In this document: piece by piece, positions 15,078 to 22,750 of the stretch
Layout of the letters: each line of letters opens with the position of its first letter
Numbering within the stretch: position 1 is the first letter of the stretch
Origin: Actinoplanes utahensis
GTDB lineage: Bacteria; Actinomycetota; Actinomycetes; Mycobacteriales; Micromonosporaceae
Direction: 5' to 3'
Assembly: GCF_016862455.1 (NCBI RefSeq)
Contig: NZ_BOMZ01000090.1
Span: 62,001-126,000, forward strand
Length of the DNA: 64,000 nt
The notes under the pieces: generated by a model
Database searches by the model: none
What the model was told of the DNA's origin: nothing
The model's input: only the letters and a program-made list of their open reading frames with translations
Program-made: the position numbers and the translations under genes

Positions 15078-17798
15078 CTACGTGAGTCTGTCCAGGGCAT
15101 CGCGGAGCGCGGAGCGTGAGGTGATGCCGAGTTTGGGGAAGATGCGGTAGAGGTGTGCGCCGACGGTTCGTGGTGACAGGTAGAGCCGTTGCCCGATCTC
15201 CTTGTTGCTCAGGCCGGCGGCGGCGAGGTGGGCGACCTCCAGCTGTTGCGCGGTGAGGTCGGTCGGCTGCACGTCGGCGCGGGACGAACCGCCGGTGACG
15301 GCGATGCCGGTGGCTCGTAGTTCCTGCTCGGCCCGCCGGGTCCAGGTGGTGGCGCCGAGGCGGGTGAACAGGTCGATGGCGCGGCGCAGTTCCGGTCGGG
15401 CGGCGCCGGGCTGTTGGTGCCGTCGGTAGTGCTCGCCGAGTGCGAGCCGGATGCGGGCGTGCTCGAACGGCCAGTGTTCGACCCCGGGGAGGGCGAGTGC
15501 CTGCCGGTACAGGGTGACCGGATCGTCGTGGCTGAGCATGGCGCGGGCGGCGTGGATGTGCAGCCGCAGCCGTGGTGTCAGGTCGGCCAGCCCGGCGGCC
15601 TCGGCGGCGGCGAGATGGGCGCGGGCCTCGTCGACACAGTGGATCCGGGTCGCTGCCTCGATCAGGTCGAGGGTGGCCCAGAGCGCGGCATGAGCGAAGG
15701 CCGGCAGGTGTCCCGGCCGGACGAGGGTGGTCGCGTGTTCGTACGCCGCCTCGTGATCGCCGTCGGTCAGCGCGGCAAGGGCGAGGTTACGGGTGGACTG
15801 GGCCAGGTGGGCGCGGCTGCCGCGCGGTCCGGCCCACCGTTCGATCGTCCGGCTGTACTCGTGCACGGTTTCGACGTCACCCCGAGCCGCGGCCAGCCAG
15901 CCGAGGTGGCAGCGCAGGTCGTTGACGGCTGTTTCGAGGCCGTGCCGGACGGCGAGGTCCATGCCGGCGTCGGCGGCCTTCTCGCTGGCCTCCCAGTCCC
16001 CGGCGAGGAAGTGGTCGTGCGCGCTCAGCAGGTGACCGGCGACCGCGTGGGTGATCGCGCCGCTGCCGCTCTCGCGGTCGACCAGGCCGCGCAGCCAGGT
16101 ACGTCGGTCCCGGAGCCCGTCGACGGCCATGGCGGCCCGGCAGAGGTCGACGACACGGCCCGGTGGGGCGTCGAGCGGCAGAGCGTCGAAGGTCTCGGCG
16201 AGCCGGCGCCGGATGTCCGCGCCGCCGGAGGGGAGGCCGCCGAGCACGGCGAACAGCAGACGCAGTTCGTCGTCGTCGCAGTGTTCCATGACGGCGGCGC
16301 AATGGTTCCAGCGTTCGTCGTCGGCGCTGTAGAACGCACTGATCAGAAGTAGTTTCGTGGCCCGCGCGCGGTCGGCTGGCTCACTGGTCTGCCGTACCGC
16401 CCGGTCGAGCAGTTGATCGGCGGCCGCGAGGTCGCCGTCGCGTCGTAGCAGGACTTCGGCGCGCACCGTGAGGGCGCGGGCGGACCGGTTCGGGTCGTCG
16501 GTGTATCTGCGGGCCTCGTCGAGCAGTCGCTGGGCCAGGTCCAGTTGCCCGGAGGCGCTGGCCATCTCCGCCCCGTCGTGGAGGCGGCGTACGGCGTCGC
16601 CGGGGGACGGGCTCAGCGCGGCGGCCCGCTGCATCGCGGCTACGGCCAAGCCGGTGCCGCCGCGCGAGCTGATCAGTGCGGCGCCGCGGTCGATCTCCTG
16701 GGCGATCGCCTCGTCGGGTTCGACCGTGGCGGCGGCGAGGTGCCAGACGCGCATCTCCGGGTTGCCGCGGTAGTGCCGGGCGAGGTGCAGGTGCGCGGCA
16801 CGGATCTCGTCGGGGGCGGCGGTGTTGACGATGGCGGAGCGCACCAGGGGATGGCGGAACGTCAGCCGCGTGGGGGTCGAGTCCCGCGTGATCAGGCCGA
16901 GTCGCTCGACCGCGGCGATGTCGTCGAGCGACAGCATCGAGGGATGGGCGGCATCGATGGTGTGGTCGAGAGGGTCACCGTCGAGGGCGCTCACCAGTAG
17001 GGCGGTACGGATCGGTGCCGGTAGCGTGGTGACCCGGCCGGCGTAACCCGCCTCGAGGCGGGTCCGCAGCGGCGCGGCGGCCGGGAGCATCTCCAGGCCG
17101 ACGGCGGCGTCGGTGCCGAAGGCGTGCGGCAGGTCGGCGAGGGCGAGGGGGTTTCCGGCGGCGTCGCGCAGGATGCGTTCCCGGGCCGGTGCGGGAAGGC
17201 CCGGGTGGAGCAGGTCGAGCAGTTCCGCGGCGGCCGACGGTTTCAGCGGGCGGATCTCGAGCATGCCGACGCCGGGGGTGACTCGTTCGCTGGCGATGAG
17301 CGGCCGGCGGGCGAAGATCGCACGGACGTCGATGGCCGACAGCCGCAGCAGCAGGAACATCATCACCTCGCGGGTCGGGACATCGACCCAGTGGGCGTCC
17401 TCGACCGCGATGAGCACCGGACCGTCGGCGGCGATCGCGGTGACGGCGGCAAGCGACGCCGCGCACACGGCCAGGCGGTCCGGGGGCAGGCCGTCGTCGA
17501 GTCCGAGCGCGCGGCGCAGTACCGAACGGTGAAAGGGTTCGAGACGATCGAGGTACGCCGGTACCGGGCCGAACAGCTGATGCAGGCCGGCGAAGGCGAG
17601 TTTGGCCTCACTCTCGAAGCCGCTGCCGCCGATGACGCGGATGCCGCGCTCCCGGGCGTAGCGGATACCCGCCTGGAGCAGGACGGTCTTGCCGATGCCG
17701 GGGTCGCCGTGCAGGGTCAGGTTCGACGGGGTACCCGGCCGGCGATCGATCACCGCGTACAGGGTGTCCAGTTCACGCTCCCGGCCGACGAGGTTCAC
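15078..17798 (-). CDS. LuxR-type large ATP-binding regulator (LAL family)
   Basis: 906-residue transcription activator. N-terminal AAA/NTPase: Walker A GDPGIGKT (31-38) and Walker B LIAVEDAHWVD (near 130-140). A long TPR-like helical middle follows. The C-terminal LuxR helix-turn-helix (about 845-900) contains LTAQQLEVAHLAAAGLSNKE and RTVGAHLYRIFPKLGI. The start is close to 17853-17862, a palindrome also found before a second hydrolase gene. LAL proteins activate nearby genes in response to an unidentified ligand; the alpha/beta hydrolases to the right are the likely targets. Confidence 0.92.
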   Translation of the reverse strand: MNLVGRERELDTLYAVIDRRPGTPSNLTLHGDPGIGKTVLLQAGIRYARERGIRVIGGSGFESEAKLAFAGLHQLFGPVPAYLDRLEPFHRSVLRRALGLDDGLPPDRLAVCAASLAAVTAIAADGPVLIAVEDAHWVDVPTREVMMFLLLRLSAIDVRAIFARRPLIASERVTPGVGMLEIRPLKPSAAAELLDLLHPGLPAPARERILRDAAGNPLALADLPHAFGTDAAVGLEMLPAAAPLRTRLEAGYAGRVTTLPAPIRTALLVSALDGDPLDHTIDAAHPSMLSLDDIAAVERLGLITRDSTPTRLTFRHPLVRSAIVNTAAPDEIRAAHLHLARHYRGNPEMRVWHLAAATVEPDEAIAQEIDRGAALISSRGGTGLAVAAMQRAAALSPSPGDAVRRLHDGAEMASASGQLDLAQRLLDEARRYTDDPNRSARALTVRAEVLLRRDGDLAAADQLLDRAVRQTSEPADRARATKLLLISAFYSADDERWNHCAAVMEHCDDDELRLLFAVLGGLPSGGADIRRRLAETFDALPLDAPPGRVVDLCRAAMAVDGLRDRRTWLRGLVDRESGSGAITHAVAGHLLSAHDHFLAGDWEASEKAADAGMDLAVRHGLETAVNDLRCHLGWLAAARGDVETVHEYSRTIERWAGPRGSRAHLAQSTRNLALAALTDGDHEAAYEHATTLVRPGHLPAFAHAALWATLDLIEAATRIHCVDEARAHLAAAEAAGLADLTPRLRLHIHAARAMLSHDDPVTLYRQALALPGVEHWPFEHARIRLALGEHYRRHQQPGAARPELRRAIDLFTRLGATTWTRRAEQELRATGIAVTGGSSRADVQPTDLTAQQLEVAHLAAAGLSNKEIGQRLYLSPRTVGAHLYRIFPKLGITSRSALRDALDRLT

Positions 17799-17852
17799 CG
17801 GTCCTCCTCCTTCGTGGTCCGGTCGGGGTCGCGGTGGAACGGCACGGGTGCA

Positions 17853-17862
17853 GTCATTTGAC
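17853..17862. promoter_or_regulatory. Shared palindrome GTCATTTGAC upstream of a hydrolase gene
   Basis: GTCA-TT-TGAC, preceded by GGGTGCA, lies 61 bases before the first hydrolase ATG and 54 bases from the divergent LAL start. The same GGTGCAGTCATYTGAC occurs at 19074-19089 before the next hydrolase gene. It may be a LAL regulator binding site. Confidence 0.45.
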
Positions 17863-17923
17863 CGATTGCCGGGCCGGTGGCGGGGCGCAGCATGGTCGGC
17901 GACGACTGCTGCAGGGAGGAACC

Positions 17924-18748
17924 ATGTCGCGGCTCGTGGTCGGCACGGACAACGGCGCGGCCGTGGAGCTGTACTTCGAGGACGTCGGCTCCGGGCGCCC
18001 GGTGGTGCTCGTGCACGGCTGGCCGTTGTCGCAGCGCCTCTGGGATCAGCAGGTACGCCCCCTCGTGGCCGCCGGGCACCGCGTGGTCTCCTACGACCGG
18101 CGCGGCTTCGGTCGTTCGTCGCATCCGTGGGACGGCTACGACGTCGACACGTTCGCCGCGGATCTGGCGCAGCTGATGGAGAGCCGGCGGCTGCATGACG
18201 CGGCTCTGGTCGGCTTCTCGTCCGGATGCGCCGACGTGCTGCGCTACGTGGCGGTGCACGGCACGCGACGGCTCAACCGATTGGTGCTGATCAGCCCACC
18301 GCCGGACTCGAGCGGTCCCGAGGCCGCCGAGGCCACGGCCATGTTTGGCGGCGGCGAGTCGGTCGCCGCGTCGATCCATCATCGGGTCGCCATGCTCGAC
18401 GAGGTGGTCACCCGGATGTTCGCCGTCGACGGGCTCGCCGCGGTCGACGAGCCGACCAGGCGGTTCCATGTGGCTCTGGCCGCGGAGGCGTCGGCCAAGG
18501 CGGTCACCGACTCGATCGCCGCAGCCGGCGCTGCCGATCTCGAAGCGGCGCTGGCCCGTGTCGACGTGCCGGTCCTCGCCATCGTCGGTGGGGCAGACGC
18601 GGTCACCGATCCCGCCCGGACGATGCGGTGGCTGGCGGGCGCCGCGCCGGGGATCCGGATGACAGCTGTACCCCACGCTCCGCACGCGGTGCCGGTCACC
18701 CACGCCGAGGAGTGCAACGCGGCCGTGCTGGCGTTCCTCACCAGCTGA
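17924..18748 (+). CDS. Alpha/beta-hydrolase (chloroperoxidase/esterase-like)
   Basis: 274-residue cytoplasmic hydrolase. Oxyanion-hole motif HGWPLS follows VVLVHG; nucleophile elbow GFSSG (Ser near residue 92); catalytic His probably in PHAPHAV near the C-terminus with Asp in GGADAV. The motif set and YDRRGFGRS match the non-haem chloroperoxidase/aryl-esterase group. AGGGAGGA precedes the ATG by six bases. It diverges from the LAL regulator and carries the shared GTCATTTGAC site upstream. Physiological substrate unknown; bromoperoxidase activity in this family is usually perhydrolase side activity. Confidence 0.87.
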   Translation: MSRLVVGTDNGAAVELYFEDVGSGRPVVLVHGWPLSQRLWDQQVRPLVAAGHRVVSYDRRGFGRSSHPWDGYDVDTFAADLAQLMESRRLHDAALVGFSSGCADVLRYVAVHGTRRLNRLVLISPPPDSSGPEAAEATAMFGGGESVAASIHHRVAMLDEVVTRMFAVDGLAAVDEPTRRFHVALAAEASAKAVTDSIAAAGAADLEAALARVDVPVLAIVGGADAVTDPARTMRWLAGAAPGIRMTAVPHAPHAVPVTHAEECNAAVLAFLTS

Positions 18749-19172
18749 TCGTGGCCGCCCGGCCCCACCGGCGAAGCGGTGTGCGGTGTGGACCGCCTGA
18801 TTCCCGCGGACGCATGTCTCAAGGCTCCGTAGCTCCCCGTCGTACAGATTCCGGATGAACGATGTCGCCTCGCGACGACCGTCGCAGATCCGTCGGCGCC
18901 TCAGCAGCCCCGGACCGCGATCGACGCTGATCGCTGCTGCGTCTGCGCACCGTACGGCGCCGAGGGTGCCGCGACATCCGTCATCCGACGGTGGATCTCT
19001 ACTGCAGTACCACTCGCCGGCGTGGCTCCACCGGGACGACCACCGGTGTAGGTCATCGGTGGTTGCGGTGTCAGGTGCAGTCATCTGACGGCAGCGGTCC
19101 GCCCGTCGTCACTTCTAGGTTCATGGCACAGGTCGCGGCCACCGCGACGGACCCACAACCCAGGGACGGGAC
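18749..19172. other. Intergenic region with a second GTCATCTGAC palindrome
   Basis: No coding sequence is convincing in these 424 bases. GTCATCTGAC (19080-19089), preceded by GGTGCA as at 17846-17852, lies 83 bases before the next start codon; a TAGGTT hexamer at 19116-19121 could be its -10. The ribosome site AGGGA is just before the ATG at 19173. Confidence 0.5.
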
Positions 19173-20054
19173 ATGAACGACGACGTACGCACCGAAACCG
19201 ACACGACGCCCCGGACGACGTTCCGGCACGCACGCCACCGGCCGCACCGCTCGGTGCTGCTCGTCCTCGTGCTGGCCCTCACCGCCGCCGCCGGATTGTT
19301 CGGCGCGGCCGCCACCGCGACGGCGTCCGCACGGGACCGGCCGAAACCGACGGTGGTGCTGGTGCACGGCGCCTTCGCCGACGCGTCCGGCTGGAACGAC
19401 GTGGTCGCCCGGCTGCAGCGTGACGGCTATCCGGTGCTGGCGCCGGCCAACCCGCTGCGGGGCGTCGCATCGGACTCGGCGTACCTCGCCGGCATCCTGC
19501 AGACGATCACCGGACCCGTCGTCCTCGTCGGGCACTCCTACGGCGGGGTCGTCATCACCAACGCCGCGACCGGCAACCCCAACGTCGAAGCCCTCGTCTA
19601 CATCGCCGCGTTCGCACCGGCCGAGGGTGACACCGTCGGCGGCCTGCAGGACAAGTTCACCGGCAGCAAGCTGCACCTCGACGCGCTGGATGTCCGCCCG
19701 ATCATCGGCATCGACGGCGAACCCAGCTACGACGCCTACGTCAAGGCCGCCGTCTTCCGCGACATCTTCGCCGCCGACCTGCCCCGTAAGACGACCGCGG
19801 TCATGGCCGCCACCCAGCGCCCGGCCGACGTGCACACCCTCGGACAGCCGTCCGGTGTGCCCGCCTGGAGGACGATCCCGTCCGGCTATCTGGTCGCCAA
19901 GGCCGACAACCTGATCCCGCCGGCCGCTCAGCGATTCATGGCACAGCGTGCCGGCGCCCGCACCGTCGAGATCGACAGCTCCCACGTCGCCATGATGAGC
20001 AACCCCGGCCCGACCGCCGACCTGATCCAGCGGATGGCCAGGTCAGTCCGCTGA
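19173..20054 (+). CDS. Secreted alpha/beta-hydrolase
   Basis: 293 residues: a basic N-region with two HRPH-like clusters, a hydrophobic stretch (about residues 28-48) and an Ala-rich ASA end form a signal peptide or anchor, then a hydrolase domain begins at VVLVHGAF. Nucleophile in VGHSYGG; catalytic Asp/His likely in AKADNL and DSSHVAM. It belongs to the EstC/salicylate-esterase-like group of compact alpha/beta hydrolases. Export distinguishes it from the two cytoplasmic neighbours. Follows the second GTCATCTGAC site and is followed by a hairpin before the next hydrolase. Confidence 0.87.
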   Translation: MNDDVRTETDTTPRTTFRHARHRPHRSVLLVLVLALTAAAGLFGAAATATASARDRPKPTVVLVHGAFADASGWNDVVARLQRDGYPVLAPANPLRGVASDSAYLAGILQTITGPVVLVGHSYGGVVITNAATGNPNVEALVYIAAFAPAEGDTVGGLQDKFTGSKLHLDALDVRPIIGIDGEPSYDAYVKAAVFRDIFAADLPRKTTAVMAATQRPADVHTLGQPSGVPAWRTIPSGYLVAKADNLIPPAAQRFMAQRAGARTVEIDSSHVAMMSNPGPTADLIQRMARSVR

Positions 20055-20060
20055 TCGACA

Positions 20061-20084
20061 CGGTGGCCGGCACGCCGGCCACCG
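20061..20084. terminator. Intercistronic hairpin
   Basis: CGGTGGCCGGC and GCCGGCCACCG are perfect 11-base complements separated by two bases, seven bases after the secreted hydrolase stop. No U-run follows, as is common in actinomycetes; attenuation or mRNA-end protection are both possible. Confidence 0.55.
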
Positions 20085-20119
20085 CATCCGACGCCCACCA
20101 CCTCCGAAGGAGACGAACC

Positions 20120-20944
20120 ATGGGATACGTGACCACCGCCGACGGCGCGCAGATCTTCTACAAGGACTGGGGATCCGGCCGCCCGGTCGTGCTGAGCCAC
20201 GGCTGGCCGCTCAACTCCGACAGCTGGGAGGCACAGGCGCTGTTCCTCGCCGAGCACGGCTACCGCGTCATCGCCCACGACCGCCGCGGGCACGGACGCT
20301 CGACCCAGACGTGGCACGGCAACGAGATGGACACCTACGCCGACGACCTCGCCACCCTCATCGAGGAACTCGACCTGCACGACGCCACCCTCGTCGGGTT
20401 CTCCACCGGAGGCGGGGAGGTCGCCCGCTACATCGGCCGCCACAGCACCGCCCGTGTCGCCCAGGCGGTCCTGGTCTCCGCGGTGCCGCCGCTCATGCTG
20501 CGGACGCCGGACAACCCGGGCGGCGTACCGATCGAGGTCTTCGACGGCATCCGTGCCGGGTCCCTCGCCGACCGCTCCCAGCTCTACAGGGACCTCGCCG
20601 ACGGGCCGTTCTTCGGCCACAACCGGCCCGGCGCCAACGTGTCGCAGGGCATCCGGGACGCCTTCTGGCTGCAGAGCATGCAGGCCGGGCACCGTAACGC
20701 CTACGAGTGCATCGCCGCGTTCTCCGCCACCGACTTCCGCGACGACCTCGCCGCGTTCGACGTGCCGACGCTGGTCATCCACGGCGACGACGACCAGGTC
20801 GTGCCGTTCGAGGTCGGCGGCAAGGCCTCCGCCGGCCTGATCAAGGGCGCCGAGCTGATCGTCTACCCCGGCGCACCGCACGGCATCACCGACACGCACA
20901 AGACCCGGCTCGCCACCGACCTTCTCACCTTCCTCGACGCCTGA
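20120..20944 (+). CDS. Alpha/beta-hydrolase, non-haem chloroperoxidase type
   Basis: 274-residue cytosolic hydrolase close to aryl-esterase/perhydrolases: SHGWPLNSDSW, HDRRGHGRS, nucleophile in VGFSTGGGE (Ser near residue 96), acid in HGDDDQVVPFE and His in PGAPHGI. AAGGAG lies seven bases before the ATG, so the longer frame from 20063 is rejected. In vitro such enzymes form peracids and halogenate; in vivo they are usually esterases or lactonases. Clustered with two other hydrolases, possibly under LAL control. Confidence 0.9.
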   Translation: MGYVTTADGAQIFYKDWGSGRPVVLSHGWPLNSDSWEAQALFLAEHGYRVIAHDRRGHGRSTQTWHGNEMDTYADDLATLIEELDLHDATLVGFSTGGGEVARYIGRHSTARVAQAVLVSAVPPLMLRTPDNPGGVPIEVFDGIRAGSLADRSQLYRDLADGPFFGHNRPGANVSQGIRDAFWLQSMQAGHRNAYECIAAFSATDFRDDLAAFDVPTLVIHGDDDQVVPFEVGGKASAGLIKGAELIVYPGAPHGITDTHKTRLATDLLTFLDA

Positions 20945-20969
20945 CCGCGATCACACCCCAGGAGCAGAC

Positions 20970-21791
20970 ATGAGCACCGAGCCCCACGCCCCCGACACCA
21001 TCGTCCTGATCCACGGCTTCTGGGTCACCCCGCGCAGCTGGGAGGGATGGAAGGCACACTACGAGAACAAGGGCTACCGGGTCCTCACCCCCGCCTACCC
21101 CGGCTTCGAGGTGGAAGTGGAAGCCCTCAACGCCGACCCGACCCCGATCCTGAACGTCACCGTCCCGAAGATCATCGAGCATCTCGAGTCCGTCATCGCC
21201 GCACTGCCGTCCCCGCCGATCCTCGTCGGCCACTCCGCCGGCGGCGCGTTCACCCAGATCCTGCTCGACCACGGCTACGGCGCCGTCGGCGTCGCGATGA
21301 ACTCCGCACCCACCGAAGGCGTACGGGTGGTGCCGCTCTCCCAGGTCAAGTCCACCTTCCCGGTGCTCAAGAACCCGGCCAACCGGCACAGGACGGTGCC
21401 GCTCTCCCTCGAGGAGTGGACCTACGCGTTCACCAACACGTTCACGCCCGAGGAATCCGAGGCGCTCTGGAAGCGGTACGCGATCCCCGCCAACGGCGGC
21501 ATCCTCTGGGGCAGCGTCCTGGCCAACTTCCAGCCCGGCCACCAGGACACCTGGGTCGACTACCGCAACAACGACCGCGCGCCCCTGCTGTTCGTCTCCG
21601 GCAGCGAGGACCACATCATGCCTCCGGCGATCCAGCGCTCCAACGCCGACCACTACAGGTCCGGCACGGTGACCGAGGTCAAGGTGTACGACGGCTTCCC
21701 GCACCTGCTGCCCGCCTACCAGGGCTGGCAGCGCGTCGCCGACGAGGTCCTCGACTGGGCCCTGCGCCACGCGCGGACACCGGCGAGGTGA
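20970..21791 (+). CDS. Alpha/beta-hydrolase
   Basis: 273-residue hydrolase starting 25 bases after the preceding gene, hence likely the same transcript. IVLIHGFWVT, nucleophile in VGHSAGG (Ser near residue 92), acid in SGSEDHIMP and His in DGFPHLLP. Two tryptophan-rich segments (SLEEWTYAFTNTF and WKRYAIP) resemble lipase-like family members with a large lid. Followed by a very strong terminator hairpin. Confidence 0.88.
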   Translation: MSTEPHAPDTIVLIHGFWVTPRSWEGWKAHYENKGYRVLTPAYPGFEVEVEALNADPTPILNVTVPKIIEHLESVIAALPSPPILVGHSAGGAFTQILLDHGYGAVGVAMNSAPTEGVRVVPLSQVKSTFPVLKNPANRHRTVPLSLEEWTYAFTNTFTPEESEALWKRYAIPANGGILWGSVLANFQPGHQDTWVDYRNNDRAPLLFVSGSEDHIMPPAIQRSNADHYRSGTVTEVKVYDGFPHLLPAYQGWQRVADEVLDWALRHARTPAR

Positions 21792-21799
21792 CACCCACC

Positions 21800-21852
21800 G
21801 CAGCGGTACGGCGGCGCACCCGGTCTGCACCGATGCGCCGCCGTACCGCTGC
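21800..21852 (+). terminator. Perfect 19-base-pair hairpin terminator
   Basis: The arms 21800-21818 and 21834-21852 are perfectly complementary over 19 bases (GCAGCGGTACGG... / ...CCGTACCGCTGC) with a 15-base loop, starting eight bases after the hydrolase stop. No U-run. It probably ends the hydrolase transcript and separates it from the next gene. Confidence 0.75.
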
Positions 21853-21906
21853 GCTGCCCGGTCGTGCGCCATTCGCCCTTCCTCTCCAGAATCGTGGAGC
21901 CATGCC

Positions 21907-22695
21907 ATGACCCAGATCCGCATCACCCACATCGGCGGACCGACCGCGCTGCTCGAGATCGGCGGATGGCGGATCCTGACCGACCCGACCTTCGACCCGC
22001 CCGGCCGGCGGTACGCCTTCGGCTGGGGCACCTCCTCCCGCAAGACCACCGGCCCGGCCGTATCGCTGTCCGACCTGCCACCGGTCGACGCGGTACTGCT
22101 CAGCCACGACCACCACGGCGACAACCTGGACGTCGCCGGCCGCACGATGCTCCCCGGCGCCGGCACGGTGATCACCACGGTCGCCGCCGTCCGGCGCCTC
22201 GGCCACGGCGAGGGCCTGCGCCCGTGGGCGACCACCGAACTACGTGCCACCGGCCGGCCCACCGTGACGGTCACCGCGACCCCCGCCCGGCACGGCCCAC
22301 CTCTCAGCCGGCCGATCGCCGGAGCGGTCATCGGTTTCGTCCTGCAATGGCCCGGACAGGAACGCGGCGCACTCTGGATCTCCGGTGACACCGTCCTGTT
22401 CCGCGGCGTCCGCGAAGTGGCCCGCCGCTTCGACATCGGCACCGCGCTGCTGCATCTCGGCGCCGTCCGGTTCCCCGTCACCGGCCCGCTGTACTACTCC
22501 ATGACCGCCCGGCAGGCCCTGCGGGTATGCCGCCGGATCCGGCCGGCGACCGCCATACCGGTCCACTACGAGGGCTGGCAACACTTCTCGCAGGGACGCG
22601 AGACAGTGGAACGCCACTTCGCCGGTGAACACGGCGACCTTGGCGAACGGTTGCACTGGTTGACGCCGGGAACACCGGCCGAGCTGACGGTCTGA
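21907..22695 (+). CDS. Metallo-beta-lactamase-fold hydrolase (UlaG/NAPE-PLD-like)
   Basis: 262-residue binuclear-metal hydrolase. Metal motif LSHDHHGDNLD (near residues 63-73) is the HxHxDH signature; further ligands are in SGDT (near 158) and IPVHYEGW (near 218). The pattern with an early THIGGPTALLEIGG strand and DP-T is typical of the UlaG/YcjB-like L-ascorbate-6-P lactonase and NAPE-PLD relatives. Substrate unknown. Single gene between a terminator and the second LAL regulator. Confidence 0.86.
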   Translation: MTQIRITHIGGPTALLEIGGWRILTDPTFDPPGRRYAFGWGTSSRKTTGPAVSLSDLPPVDAVLLSHDHHGDNLDVAGRTMLPGAGTVITTVAAVRRLGHGEGLRPWATTELRATGRPTVTVTATPARHGPPLSRPIAGAVIGFVLQWPGQERGALWISGDTVLFRGVREVARRFDIGTALLHLGAVRFPVTGPLYYSMTARQALRVCRRIRPATAIPVHYEGWQHFSQGRETVERHFAGEHGDLGERLHWLTPGTPAELTV

Positions 22696-22750
22696 CGGCG
22701 CCGCGCCCGCGGCAGCCGGGCGTACCGAGGCGTGATGGCAGAATGACCGC

